From Roseicyclus sp. (GTDB lineage: Bacteria; Pseudomonadota; Alphaproteobacteria; Rhodobacterales; Rhodobacteraceae), in the NCBI GenBank assembly GCA_018401055.1, contig JAGYLB010000092.1, forward strand, positions 1 to 64,000: a DNA stretch of 64,000 bases. Direction: 5' to 3'. This document shows positions 38,782 through 48,478 of the stretch, piece after piece. Numbering within the stretch: the first letter of the stretch is position 1; the number at the start of each line of letters is the position of its first letter. The translations under genes were made by a program, and so were the position numbers. The notes below the pieces were generated by a model. The model saw only the letters and a program-made list of their open reading frames with translations. It had not been told where the DNA came from and did no database searches.

Positions 38782-39475
38782 ATGACCGACGCCGCCACCA
38801 AAACCCGTCCCGTGAACCTGATCCTGCTCGGGCCACCCGGCGCGGGAAAGGGCACGCAGGCCCGCATGCTGCAAGACGCCTTTGGCCTCGTTCAGCTGTC
38901 CACCGGTGACCTGCTGCGCGGTGCGGTCGCGGCGGGCACCGAGGCGGGACTTGCCGCCAAGGCGGTGATGGAGAGCGGCGCGCTCGTCTCAGCGACGAGA
39001 TCGTGCTGGCGGTGCTGCGCGAGCGGTTGGCAGGGCCCGATGTGGCGGCGGGCATCATCCTCGACGGCTTCCCGCGCACGGCGGGGCAGGCTGCAGCCCT
39101 GGACGATCTGATGGCCGATCGTGGCCAACAGATCGACGCCGTCATCAGCATGGCCGTCGACGACGAGGCAATGGTGGGCCGCGTGTCAGGCCGCTACACC
39201 TGCGCGGGCTGTGGCGAAGGTTATCACGACAGCTTCAAGCAGCCCGCCAAACGCCGGCACCTGCGACAAGTGCGGCGGGACGCAGATGAAGCGCCGCGCC
39301 GATGACAATGCCGACACGGTGCGCACCCGGCTGGCGGCCTATCACGCCGCACACCGCGCCGCTGATCGACTACTACGCCGCGCGCGGAACCCTGACCGAG
39401 ATCGACGCTATGGCCGAGATCGGACAGGTGCGCGCGGATCTGGCCGCGATCGTGGGAAACCTCACGACCGCCTGA
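38782..39475 (+). CDS. adk: Adenylate kinase (frameshifted)
   Basis: It converts AMP and ATP to two ADP and here would recycle the AMP made by acetyl-CoA synthetase. It starts at ATG 38782 with [20 protein letters not shown] (P-loop) and [18 protein letters not shown]. Breaks near 38990, 39250 and 39345 divide the rest: [38 protein letters not shown], the zinc-type lid [12 protein letters not shown] and [20 protein letters not shown], and [20 protein letters not shown]. The four lid cysteines indicate a zinc-binding long form of about 230 residues. It might be a second adk dedicated to this module, since the usual adk lies in the ribosomal-protein operon of relatives. Confidence 0.9.
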
Positions 39476-39481
39476 AAGAAT

Positions 39482-39508
39482 TCGCCGGAGGACAGACCCC
39501 TCCGGCGA
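39482..39508 (+). terminator. Hairpin after adk
   Basis: TCGCCGGAGG and CCTCCGGCGA form a perfect 10-base stem with a 7-base loop just 6 bases after the adk stop. No T-run follows; partial termination or mRNA stabilisation between acsA-adk and the symporter genes is possible. Confidence 0.5.
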
Positions 39509-39566
39509 TCACATGTCTGCCGGGACACGGAGAGGCTAAGCAGGAACCACTCGAAGGGAGTAAGCA

Positions 39567-39827
39567 ATGGCCGAAAAGCCACATAACAACGCGTATTGGG
39601 CCGCGAATATCCGCCTGATCACGGTCTGCCTCGTGATCTGGGCACTGGCGTCCTACGGCTTCGCGATCCTGCTGCGTCCGCTGATCAGCGGCATCGCGGT
39701 GGGCGGCACGGATCTGGGCTTCTGGTTTGCCCAGCAGGGATCGATCCTCGTGTTTCTTGTCCTGATCTTCTTCTACGCCTGGCGTATGAACAAGATCGAC
39801 AAGGACCATGGCGTGGACGAAGAATAA
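39567..39827 (+). CDS. DUF4212 small subunit of a sodium:solute (acetate-type) symporter
   Basis: It has 86 residues and two membrane helices (IRLITVCLVIWALASYGFAI; WFAQQGSILVFLVLIFFYAW) followed by the family end RMNKIDKDHGVDEE. DUF4212 proteins are encoded directly upstream of VC_2705-type SSS transporters and are thought to be their small subunit. Intact, with AAGGGAG before the ATG, 15 bases before the symporter gene. Confidence 0.92.
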   Translation: MAEKPHNNAYWAANIRLITVCLVIWALASYGFAILLRPLISGIAVGGTDLGFWFAQQGSILVFLVLIFFYAWRMNKIDKDHGVDEE

Positions 39828-39842
39828 GGGACGGACCAGACC

Positions 39843-41619
39843 ATGGATCAGACAACACTTAACTTCATCGTGGTGGGCGCGTCCTTCGCGCTCTACTTCG
39901 GGATCGCGATCTGGGCCCGCGCGGGCTCCACATCGGAATTCTATGCCGCCGGCCGGGGCGTGAACCCCGTCGTCAACGGCATGGCCACCGCGGCGGACTG
40001 GATGTCGGCGGCCTCCTTCATCTCGATGGCGGGTCTCATCGCCTTCGTGGGCTACCAGAACTCCACCTTCCTCATGGGCTGGACCGGTGGCTATGTGCTA
40101 ATGGCCATGCTTCTCGCGCCCTACCTGCGCAAGTTCGGCAAGTATACCGTGCCGGAATTCGTCGGTGACCGCTTCTACTCCAACTCCGCGCGCGTCGTGG
40201 CCGTCATCTCGCTCATCATCATGTCCGTCACCTACGTGATCGGCCAGATGACCGGCGCAGGCGTGGCCTTCTCGCGCTTCCTCGAGGTCAGCTCGACCAC
40301 CGGCCTGCTGACGGCCTCGGCGGTCGTGTTCATCTACGCCGTTCTGGGCGGGATGAAGGGCATCACCTACACCCAGGTGGCGCAGTATTGCGTGCTGATC
40401 GTGGCCTACACCATCCCGGCCGTGTTCATCTCGCTGCAACTGACCGGCAACCCGATCCCGGGTCTGGGCCTGTTCTCGAACATGGCCGACGGTCAGGCCG
40501 GTGCGGGCACGCCGCTTCTGGTCACGCTCGACGGTCTGCTGACGGATCTGGGCTTCAACCAGTACACCACCGGCAACACCCCCTGGCTGATGGCGCTGTT
40601 CACGCTCTCGCTGATGATCGGTACCGCCGGTCTGCCGCACGTGATCATCCGCTTCTTCACCGTTCCCAAGGTGGCCGACGCGCGTTGGTCGGCTGGTTGG
40701 GCGCTGGTGTTCATCGCGCTGCTCTACCTCACCGCCCCGGCTGTGGGTGCCATGGCGCGCCTGAACATCATGACCACCATGTGGCCCCAAGGCGTCGAGG
40801 GCGAACCCGTCGCGCAAGACCAACTGCCCGACTGGTTCCGCACTTGGTCCGCAACCGGCCTTCTGGCGGTCGAGGACAAGAACGGCGACGGCCTGATCCA
40901 GTACTACAACGAAAGCGGCCCGGGCATGGCCGAACTGGCGGCCGAGCGTGGCTGGGAAGGCAACGAGCTTGTCACCTTCAACCGTGACATCCTCGTTCTC
41001 GCCAACCCCGAGATCGCGCAGCTTCCGGGCTGGGTCATCGCGCTGATCGCCGCAGGCGGTATCGCGGCGGCACTGTCCACGGCGGCGGGCCTGTCTGCTG
41101 GCCATCTCCTCGGCCATCAGCCACGACCTCATCAAGTCGGTGATCAACCCCAACATCTCGGAAAAGGGCGAACTTCTGGCCGCCCGGATCTCGATGGCGG
41201 GCGCGATCGTGCTGGCGACATGGCTGGGCCTCAACCCGCCGGGCTTCGCCGCCCAGACGGTTGCGCTGGCCTTCGGTCTGGCGGCGGCGTCGCTCTTCCC
41301 GGCGCTGATGATGGGGATCTTCTCCAAGCGGATGAACGCCGCAGGGGCGACGGCAGGGATGCTGGCCGGTCTGATCACGACCTGCCTCTATCTCTTCGCC
41401 TACCTCGGCGTCTTCTTCATCCCCGGCACCAACTGGCTGACCGCCGACCAGTACCTGTTCGGCATCCCGCCGACGCACTTCGGCCCGATCGGTGCGCTGT
41501 TCAACTTCGGCGTCGCCTACATCGTGTCGAGCATGACCGCGGCACCGCCGCAGCACATCCAGGACCTCGTGGAAAGCGTTCGCATTCCCCGCGGTGCCGG
41601 CGCTGCGATGAACAAGTAA
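39843..41619 (+). CDS. Cation:solute symporter, VC_2705/ActP type (one frameshift)
   Basis: This is an SSS-family transporter of about 592 residues. It has 13-14 helices, beginning LNFIVVGASFALYFGIAIWA, then the conserved FYAAGRGVNPVVNGMATAAD and MSAASFISMAGLIAFVGYQN. The segment DILVLANPEIAQLPGWVIAL is typical of the subfamily paired with DUF4212. One extra T near 41094 breaks the frame at STAAGLLLAISSAISHDLIK; the second frame continues through NISEKGELLAARISMAGAIV to the stop at 41619. The position next to acsA supports acetate or another short carboxylate as substrate. Two hairpins follow its stop. Confidence 0.92.
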
Positions 41620-41635
41620 GGCACCACGCCTTTTG

Positions 41636-41663
41636 CCAGAGCCTGCGACACCGCGGGCTCTGG
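41636..41663 (+). terminator. First hairpin after the symporter gene
   Basis: CCAGAGCC and GGCTCTGG pair around a 12-base loop 17 bases after the symporter stop, without a T-run. Confidence 0.4.
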
Positions 41664-41673
41664 TCATTCACGC

Positions 41674-41707
41674 GGCGCATCCCGACCCTTCGGGGTGCGC
41701 CTTTTCC
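41674..41707 (+). terminator. Intrinsic terminator after the symporter gene
   Basis: GGCGCATCCC and GGGGTGCGCC form a 10-base stem (one G-T pair) with an 8-base loop, followed by TTTTCCTT. This is a good Rho-independent terminator, so the downstream DUF294 gene may be expressed at a lower level. Confidence 0.7.
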
Positions 41708-41723
41708 TTCGAAAGACCGGCCC

Positions 41724-43539
41724 ATGACGTCAGACATCGCCGCGATCCTTGCCCAGACCCATCCCTATGACCTGCTGACGCCCGAGGAACGGCAGGCGCT
41801 GGCCGAACAATCGGCATCCGCAAGGTGGCGGCAGGCGAAACGGTCTATGTCATCGGCAAACCCGTGAGCGCCCTGTGCCTGATCCTGTCGGGCCGGATCG
41901 AGATCACGGACGAGGGCGGCGATCTCTTGTCCATCCTTGGCCCCCGCAATTCCTTTGGCGAGCGTGGGCTATTGCGCGACGGCATCGCGCCCGTCACCGC
42001 CACCGCGACCGAGGACAGCGAGGTGCTGGCCATCCCCGCGCCGGTGTTCAAGGCGCTGGTCGCGGCCCAGCCCCGCGTGCTCAAGTTCTTCGACCGCACA
42101 CGCCCCACCGCCGCGCGACGGCAAGACATCACCACAATGGCGCTGTCCGACCTTATGACGCGCGACCCGCTGACCTGCGCGCCGGACACCCCGCTGATCG
42201 AGGCGGCGCGCAAGATGCGCGACCTGCATGTGTCGTGCATCATCGCCACGGTCGACGGCACGGCGAAGGGCATCTTGACCACAGGCGACATCACCGGCCG
42301 CGCCGTGGCCGAAGGGCGCCCGACCAGACACCCCCGTCTCCGCCGTTATGACCCCCGACCCTATGGCGCTTCCGCCCACTGCCCTTGTGGCCGACGTGTT
42401 GCATGCCATGGTCGAACGCGGCATCACCCATATGCCGGTGGTCGAGGGCGGCCAGCTTGTCGGCATCCTGACACAGACCGACCTCACCCGGTTTCAGGCC
42501 ACGTCCTCCGCCGCGCTGATCCGCGAGATCGCGGCCGCCCCCGACAGCGCGACGCTGGCCCGGATCGTGGCCCGCATCCCCGAACTGCTGGTGCAACTGG
42601 TTGGCGCGCAGAACCCGCACCAGACCGTCACCCGCCTGATCACAGACATCTGTGACGCCACCACGCGCCGCCTTTCTGGCGCTGGCCGAGGCGGAATTCG
42701 GCCCGCCGCCCGTGCCCTATCTGTGGCTAGCCTGCGGATCGCAGGGGCGGCAGGAACAGACCGGCGTCAGCGATCAAGACAATTGCCTGATCCTCGACGA
42801 TGCCGCGACACCGCCCGATGACGCCTATTTCGCGGATCTCGCAAAATTCGTGAGCGACGGACTGAACGAGGCGGGATATTTCTATTGCCCCGGCGACATG
42901 ATGGCGACCAACATCAAATGGCGCCAACCGCTGCGCGTCTGGCGACAGTATTTCCACGGCTGGATCAACACCCCGAACCCCGAGGCGCAGATGCTAGCCT
43001 CGGTGATGTTCGACCTGCGCCCCATCGGCGGCACAACCGCGCTCTTCTCCGACCTGCAGGCCGAAACGCTGTCCGCCGCCTCAAAGAACTCGATCTTCGT
43101 CGCGCACCTGGTTTCCAACTCGCTCAAGCACCAGCCGCCGCTCGGCCTGTTCCGGGGCTTTGCCACCGTGCGGTCGGGCGAGCACAAGAACACCATCGAC
43201 CTCAAGCATGCGGGCGTCGTTCCCGTGGTCGATCTTGGCCGCATCTACGCGCTGACCGGCCAGTTGACGCAGGCCAATACCCGCGCGCGCCTGTTGGCCG
43301 CGATCGAGGCGCGCACGATCTCTCCCTCGGGGGGGCGCGACCTGCTCGATGCCTATGACATGATCGCCGACACCCGGCTGGCCCATCAGGCCGCCCAGAT
43401 CAAGCGTGGTGAGGCGCCCGATAATTTCATGTCCCCCGCCGACCTTTCGGATTTCGAGCGCAGCCACCTGCGCGACGCCTTCGTCGTCATCAAGACAATG
43501 CAGAACGCGGCCGCTTCCGGCCGCGGCTACCTCAACTGA
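41724..43539 (+). CDS. cNMP-binding/CBS/DUF294 nucleotidyltransferase-like protein (frameshifted)
   Basis: About 605 residues. Order of domains: a cyclic-nucleotide-binding-like domain (ETVYVIGKPVSALCLILSGR; GPRNSFGERGLLRDG); two CBS domains (LMTRDPLTCAPDTPLIEAAR; AVMTPDPMALPPTALVADVL); a nucleotidyltransferase core LACGSQGRQEQTGVSDQDNC, in which GS and DQD match the GlnD/PolB-type active site; and the DUF294 C-terminal helical domain. Breaks lie near 41815, 42325 and 42655. Such proteins sit next to DUF4212/SSS genes in many proteobacteria and probably regulate the transporter in response to nucleotides. The reaction they perform is not known to me. Confidence 0.87.
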
Positions 43540-43555
43540 AAGCACCCCCAAACCC

Positions 43556-44089
43556 ATGTTCTGGTCCCTTGTCACCGTCATTTTCGCAGGTCTCTCCGGG
43601 GCCGGCATCGGCCTTGTGCTGCGATCGCTCACACGCAACCGGCTGCCCAAGGGCATCATCCCGGTCTGCGCGGGCTTGACCATGATCGTGGCGACCGTGG
43701 CTTTGGAATATAGCTGGGAATCGGGTGTGCGGCGCACCATGGCCGAGGATCTGGTGATCGTGACCACCCGCGAGCAACAGGCCTGGTATCAGCCGTGGAC
43801 CCTCGTGCGGCCCTGGGTGCGCGGCTTCATCGGCTTCTCGCCATCCGAAAACGTGGAAACGGCCGCAGGCTCGGGCATCCTTGCCGTGCAATTGCGCATC
43901 CAGGAACGTTGGCAACCGCAGATCGTGCGCCCAGCGCTGGTCGATTGCGCCAATGCCCGTTGGACCGACCTTGTCGCCACCACCACCTTCACCCCCAGCG
44001 GTGAGCCGGAGGGCGCCATCTGGCGCGAAACCGGCATGGAAGATCCCATCGTCAATGCCGTCTGCGGAGGGGAGACCGCAGGCAGCTGA
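43556..44089 (+). CDS. Small inner-membrane protein of the acetate module, unknown function
   Basis: The frame is intact at 177 residues from ATG 43556, 16 bases after the DUF294 gene. Two N-terminal membrane helices (MFWSLVTVIFAGLSGAGIGL; GIIPVCAGLTMIVATVALEY) precede a periplasmic domain of about 125 residues (WYQPWTLVRPWVRGFIGFSP; LRIQERWQPQIVRPALVDCA). One or two cysteines (VDCANARW, NAVCGGET) could form a disulfide outside. I do not know the family; the position suggests a partner of the transporter-regulator cluster. Confidence 0.7.
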   Translation: MFWSLVTVIFAGLSGAGIGLVLRSLTRNRLPKGIIPVCAGLTMIVATVALEYSWESGVRRTMAEDLVIVTTREQQAWYQPWTLVRPWVRGFIGFSPSENVETAAGSGILAVQLRIQERWQPQIVRPALVDCANARWTDLVATTTFTPSGEPEGAIWRETGMEDPIVNAVCGGETAGS

Positions 44090-44171
44090 CACTGCAAGAT
44101 CGGGCCCGGGGCGTCGCGCGGACCGCCCCCGACCCACCCAAAGACCGGGGCAAGGAGGAGGCCCCAGACCG

Positions 44172-46173
44172 ATGTTCACCCGGCTTTCCCTGCGTCTGCG
44201 CATATTTCTGTTCTTTGCCCTTCTGGCCTTGGGCGGCTCGGCCCTCGTGATCGCGGGCCTGACCATCGGCTATATCCGGCTGGGCGAGACCCATGCGCTG
44301 AATTCCTTTGTCATCGCGGGCATCGTCGCCGTTTTTGCCATCGGCGGGCTGACCACATGGGTCTGGGTGCTGTTCGACGAACATGTCGCGCGCCCGGTCG
44401 AACGGCTGGCGGCCGATCTGCGCGCGCGGGCCCATGCCGATGTCGACCAGGGCATCGACCATGACATCGGCCGCTATCTGGGTGATCTGGCCCCCGCCGC
44501 CGATGCGATGGCCACCAACCTGACCCAGACGCGCAATGCCATGGCCATGGCCGTGGGGCGGGAGACCGCGCGGCTGGCGACCGAAAAGGCACGGCTGGAA
44601 ACCCTGCTGGCCGAAGTGCCCGACGGCGTCTTGTTTTGCACGCCCCATCACAGCATCGCGCTCTACAACGGTCATTGCCGCGATCTGCTGGGCGAGGCCG
44701 AGGGTCTGGGCCTTGGCCGCCCGGTCGGTGGCCTGCTGCGCATGGGCCCGATCCTGCAGGCCTATGACCGCCTCGTCACAAAGGACGCCGTCGAGGGCAC
44801 CGATATTCTTGTCACGACCCGCGCCGGCGCTCACCTGCTCGAGGCGCGGTTGCGCCTGTTGCGGCTGGAGGGGCAGGAAACCGATCGTCCAGGCTATGTG
44901 CTGACGCTGCGCGACGTCACCGCCGATCTCAAGGTACAGGCCGAGCGGGCGCATCTGTTGAACGCGCTGCTCGACGGTGTGCTGGCCGCGCTGCCCGACC
45001 TGCCCGACAGCCCGGCCAAGGCTCGCCTTGCCGGCCTTGCCGCAGCGACGGCCGCGCAAAAGGCCCAGACCGACACCGATTGGTGGCCGATGGAGGCGCT
45101 GTCCGCCCCCGATCTGGGCGCGGGCCTTGCCGACCGCCTCGCACGCAAGGGCCTCACGATCAGTTCCGACCTGCCCGATACGGCGCTGCGCTGCGACGGC
45201 TTCGCCATCACGCGCCTGCTTGAACGTCTCGCCCTTGACTGGACCGGCACCGGCGCCACGGCCCTCAGCCTCAGCCTCGCCAGCCAGACCCCCGAGGCCG
45301 CCATACTCAGCCTCGAAGGTACCGCTGACCGGCCCGACGCGGCGCAGAATTGGCTGGCCGCACCCTTGTCGCCCGGCATGGTCGGCTTCACCGGGGCAGA
45401 TGTTTTGCTCAGCCACGGCACCACCCTCACGGTCGAACCCGCAGGGCCCGGGTCGCCACGCCCTGCGCCTGAGCCTGCCGCGCGCGCGCGCCCGCGCCCC
45501 CGGTCCGGCCCGCGTTGTGATGTATGATTTCGACCTGCTGAACGCGGCCATCCCCGAAAACCTCGCGGCAGTGGCGCTGAAATCGCTCAGTTTCGTGATC
45601 TTCGACACTGAGACCACCGGCCTCAACCCGCAGGTCGACGAGGTCTGCCAGATCGCCGCCGTGCGGGTGGTCAACGGCAAGATCGTCGAAGGCGAACGTT
45701 TCGACATGCTGGTCAATCCCGGTCGCACGATCCCCGCGGCCTCGACCGCAGTCCATCACATCACCAACGAGATGGTGGCCAGTGCCCCCCCCGTCGAACA
45801 GGCACTGGAACGGTTCCACGCCTTTGCCCAGGGTGCGGTCCTCGTGGCGCATAACGCGCCTTTCGACATGAGCTTTCTCAGGCGCCGCGAAATCCAGATC
45901 GGAAAACGCTTCGACCAACCGATCCTCGACACGGTCCTGTGTTCCGCGATCCTCTATGGCCAGTCGGCGGAACACACGCTCGACGCGCTCTGCGCGCGGC
46001 TGCACATCCAGATCCCCGAGGCCGACCGCCATACCGCCATCGGCGACGCGCTGGCCACGGCACAGGCCTTCCGCAAGATGATCCCGATGCTCGAAGCGGC
46101 AGACCTGCCCAATCTCGGGGCACTCATCAAGGCTTTCGACCGCCACAGCCGCTTGATCGAGCATCTGAATTGA
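44172..46173 (+). CDS. Membrane HAMP-PAS sensor with kinase-like remnant fused to a DnaQ-type 3'-5' exonuclease (one frameshift)
   Basis: About 667 residues. There are two membrane helices (LRIFLFFALLALGGSALVIA; FVIAGIVAVFAIGGLTTWVW), a HAMP-like linker (ARPVERLAADLRARAHADVD), a PAS domain (LLAEVPDGVLFCTPHHSIAL through GYVLTLRDVTADLKVQAERA), then a region resembling HisKA-HATPase without a phospho-acceptor His or N/G boxes (LRCDGFAITRLLERLALDWT). One base is missing near 45450. The C-terminal DEDDh exonuclease follows: FVIFDTETTGLNP near residue 475, VLVAHNAPFDMSFLRRR and a late HTAIGDALATAQAF with catalytic His and Asp. The two parts are in one frame if that base is restored. In this neighbourhood of the acetate symporter, simple exonuclease genes are usual; the sensor fusion is distinctive. 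Confidence 0.82.
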
Positions 46174-46224
46174 CCCGGAGGGCCGCATAGGCCCACCCTG
46201 TGCCAAAAGGACATCCGTAAGCCC

Positions 46225-46914
46225 ATGGCCCGCACGCCGCTTTACAAGACCGCCGAGACCGAGATGATCCGCCGCATCCGCAGCGGTGACTGGGCCGTGG
46301 GCCTGCGCCTGCCCAATGAATTCATCCTCGCGGAAGAATTCGGCGTCAGTCAAGGAACCATGCGACGCGCGCTCATGTCGCTCGAGGGGATGGGCTATCT
46401 CGACCGCAAACCGGGGCGCGGCACCTTGGTGTCCGATCCCGCCACTGCATCCGCACCGACGCCGGTGGCCCCCACCGCCCGCTTGCAAGACAAGACCGGC
46501 GAGACTCCCGTGTTCGAGGTGTTCCGCGCCCGGGCCCTGACCCGTGGTGCCGATCAGGTCGAGGCCGATCTTTTCGACACCAGCCGCCTGTCGGTCTTGG
46601 AGCGGACGCTACGCCGGAACGGCGCGCGCGCCGGGATCGACATGGTGATCGTGCCCGAGGCGATACTGCCCGCGCTGGACGAGGATGCCGCCGTCGATCT
46701 GGCCCATCTGCTTGCAGATGCCGGTCTGACCCCCGCCATGATCGACGATCAGCTCAGCGCCAGCGTCACCAGCATGAGCGACAGCGTGGCGCTGTCATGC
46801 GACCGCTACACAGCGCTTCTGGTCGTCACCCGAACGGCCCGAGACAAAATGGGCAGGCCCCTTGGCCGCCAGACAATGCGCCTGATCGCAGACGGTCTGA
46901 CCTACGGCCCTTAA
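46225..46914 (+). CDS. GntR-family transcriptional regulator
   Basis: The frame is intact at 229 residues. The N-terminal winged helix (YKTAETEMIRRIRSGDWAVG through FGVSQGTMRRALMSLEGMGY; GRGTLVSD) is followed by a UTRA-type ligand domain (PVFEVFRARALTRGADQVEA to RPLGRQTMRLIADGLTYGP). HutC/FarR subfamily members bind a small metabolite. It is convergent with the gap-GNAT-gabD operon; targets are unknown. Confidence 0.88.
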   Translation: MARTPLYKTAETEMIRRIRSGDWAVGLRLPNEFILAEEFGVSQGTMRRALMSLEGMGYLDRKPGRGTLVSDPATASAPTPVAPTARLQDKTGETPVFEVFRARALTRGADQVEADLFDTSRLSVLERTLRRNGARAGIDMVIVPEAILPALDEDAAVDLAHLLADAGLTPAMIDDQLSASVTSMSDSVALSCDRYTALLVVTRTARDKMGRPLGRQTMRLIADGLTYGP

Positions 46915-46951
46915 CCCTGCATCAAGGTTAACGGCCCGGCGCGCTCCCGTC

Positions 46952-46988
46952 CCAGCTTCTCTGTTTCGAAAATATCCCCGCCGGAGGC
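46952..46988 (-). repeat. GC-rich intergenic repeat of Rhodobacteraceae type
   Basis: On the minus strand the sequence runs from GCCTCCGGCGGGGATATTTT at 46988 to CGAAACAGAGAAGCTGG at 46952. I remember close variants of this phrase (GCCTCCGGCGGGAGTATTT...) scattered between genes in many Rhodobacteraceae genomes; I cannot verify copy number here. It lies between the convergent GntR and gabD genes, where it could act in termination or be a small dispersed repeat. Only one copy was seen in the window. Confidence 0.5.
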
Positions 46989-47029
46989 ATCCACGTTCAC
47001 CCCCAAGCGCAGGGCACAATCGCTGCGCT

Positions 47030-48478
47030 TCAGATCCCGTCGATGCAGACGTATTTCGTGTCGAGGTAATCCTCGAGGCCCTGGCTTCCGCCTTCCTTGC
47101 CCATGCCGCTTTCCTTGACCCCGCCAAAGGGGGCCTCGACGGTCGTGATCAAGCCCGAATTGATGCCGATCATCCCGTATTGCAGCGCATCGTTCATGCG
47201 GAAAGCACGGCCGAGGTCGCGGGTGTAGACATAGGACGCAAGGCCAAAGACGGTATCATTGGCCATGGCCACGGCGTCCGCCTCCGTCTTGAAGGTAAAG
47301 ACCGGCGCCACGGGTCCGAAGATCTCTTCTGTTGCAAAGGCCATGTGTTGCGTCGCCCCGGTCAGCACCGTGGGCTGAAAGAACGTCCCGCCCAGTTGAT
47401 GACGCGATCCGCCCAGCACCACTGTCGCGCCCTTGCCCTTTGCGTCATCAAGCAATTCCTCGACCTTGGCGACGGCGGCAAGATCGATCAGCGGGCCTTG
47501 CGCAACGCCGGCCGCGCGCCCGTCGCCCACCTTGAGCGCCTTGGTCTTTTCAACCAGCTTCTCGACAAAGGCATCATGGACCGAGGCCTGCACATAGATC
47601 CGGTTCGCGCAGACGCAGGTCTGGCCCGAATTGCGGTATTTCGACACGATGGCCCCATCGGCCGCCGCATCCAGATCGGCATCCTCGAAGACGATGAAGG
47701 GCGCATTGCCGCCCAGTTCCATCGAGACCTTCTTGACCGTATCGGCCGAGGCGCGGATCAGCTCCTTGCCGACCTCGGTCGATCCGGTGAAGGTGACTTT
47801 CCGGACTTCGGACCGCTCCATCATCGCGCCCGCGATGGCGCGCGCCGATCCCGTGACCACGTTTACCACGCCCGCCGGATAGCCGACTTCCTCGGCCAGC
47901 GCGGCCCATGCAAGGCCAGAATAGGGCGTCGCCGTCGCGGGCTTGGCGACGATGGGGCAGCCCACCGCGAGCGCGGGTGCGATCTTGCGCGCGAGCATCG
48001 ACGAAGGGAAATTCCACGGCGTGATCATCCCTACGACACCTACCGGGTGCTTGGTCACCAGAATGCGTCGCCCGTTCACGCCCGCGGGCACGATCTCGCC
48101 CTTGGCGCGGCGGGCTTCTTCCGCGAACCAGCGGACGTACTGCGCGCCGATAGCGATCTCGCCTTTCGCCTCGGCCAAGGGCTTGCCCATCTCCACGGTC
48201 AGCAGTTCCGCCAAGCTCGCCTGATTGTCCATCAGCGCGTCATGCAGTTTCCACAACAGGCCCACGCGGCTCATCAGGTCCATCGCCGAGAAGGCCGGAA
48301 AGGCCGCCGAGGCCGCGTCGATGGCGCGATGGGTTTCCGCAGCACCGCAGGCGGGCACCGTGCCGATCACCTCGCCGGTGGCGGGGTTCGTCACATCGAT
48401 GGTCGTGGCCTGATCGGCTTGCACCCAGGCCCCGCCGATGAAATTCGCCTTGCGCTGCCACGCCTGCCAATCGCTCAT
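47030..48478 (-). CDS. gabD: Succinate-semialdehyde dehydrogenase (NAD(P)+)
   Basis: The frame is intact at 482 residues from ATG 48476-48478 (MSDWQAWQRKANFIGGAWVQ). The catalytic Glu254 is in VSMELGGNAP and Cys288 in RNSGQTCVCANRIYVQ. ITPWNFPSSMLARKIAPALA and FTGSTEVGKELIR are characteristic of GabD. It oxidises succinate semialdehyde to succinate, for example from GABA. An open frame continues upstream for 180 codons, but that region encodes the GNAT protein in another frame, so the ATG overlapping its stop (ATGA) is the start. Confidence 0.93.
   Translation of the reverse strand: MSDWQAWQRKANFIGGAWVQADQATTIDVTNPATGEVIGTVPACGAAETHRAIDAASAAFPAFSAMDLMSRVGLLWKLHDALMDNQASLAELLTVEMGKPLAEAKGEIAIGAQYVRWFAEEARRAKGEIVPAGVNGRRILVTKHPVGVVGMITPWNFPSSMLARKIAPALAVGCPIVAKPATATPYSGLAWAALAEEVGYPAGVVNVVTGSARAIAGAMMERSEVRKVTFTGSTEVGKELIRASADTVKKVSMELGGNAPFIVFEDADLDAAADGAIVSKYRNSGQTCVCANRIYVQASVHDAFVEKLVEKTKALKVGDGRAAGVAQGPLIDLAAVAKVEELLDDAKGKGATVVLGGSRHQLGGTFFQPTVLTGATQHMAFATEEIFGPVAPVFTFKTEADAVAMANDTVFGLASYVYTRDLGRAFRMNDALQYGMIGINSGLITTVEAPFGGVKESGMGKEGGSQGLEDYLDTKYVCIDGI

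Noticed and set aside
36701..39151. An 816-codon minus-strand frame opposite acsA and adk.
   Set aside because: It is an antisense shadow of intact acsA; there is no start context and no recognisable domain.
40098..41378. A 426-codon minus-strand frame opposite the symporter (and similarly 44052-45728 opposite the sensor-exonuclease).
   Set aside because: The sense-strand genes have clear domains; the antisense frames are low-complexity His/Arg/Gly/Asp-rich shadows.
41636..41707. The two hairpins after the symporter as a riboswitch-like tandem structure for the DUF294 gene.
   Set aside because: The second is a standard terminator at the end of the symporter gene, and no alternative antiterminator pairing is visible.
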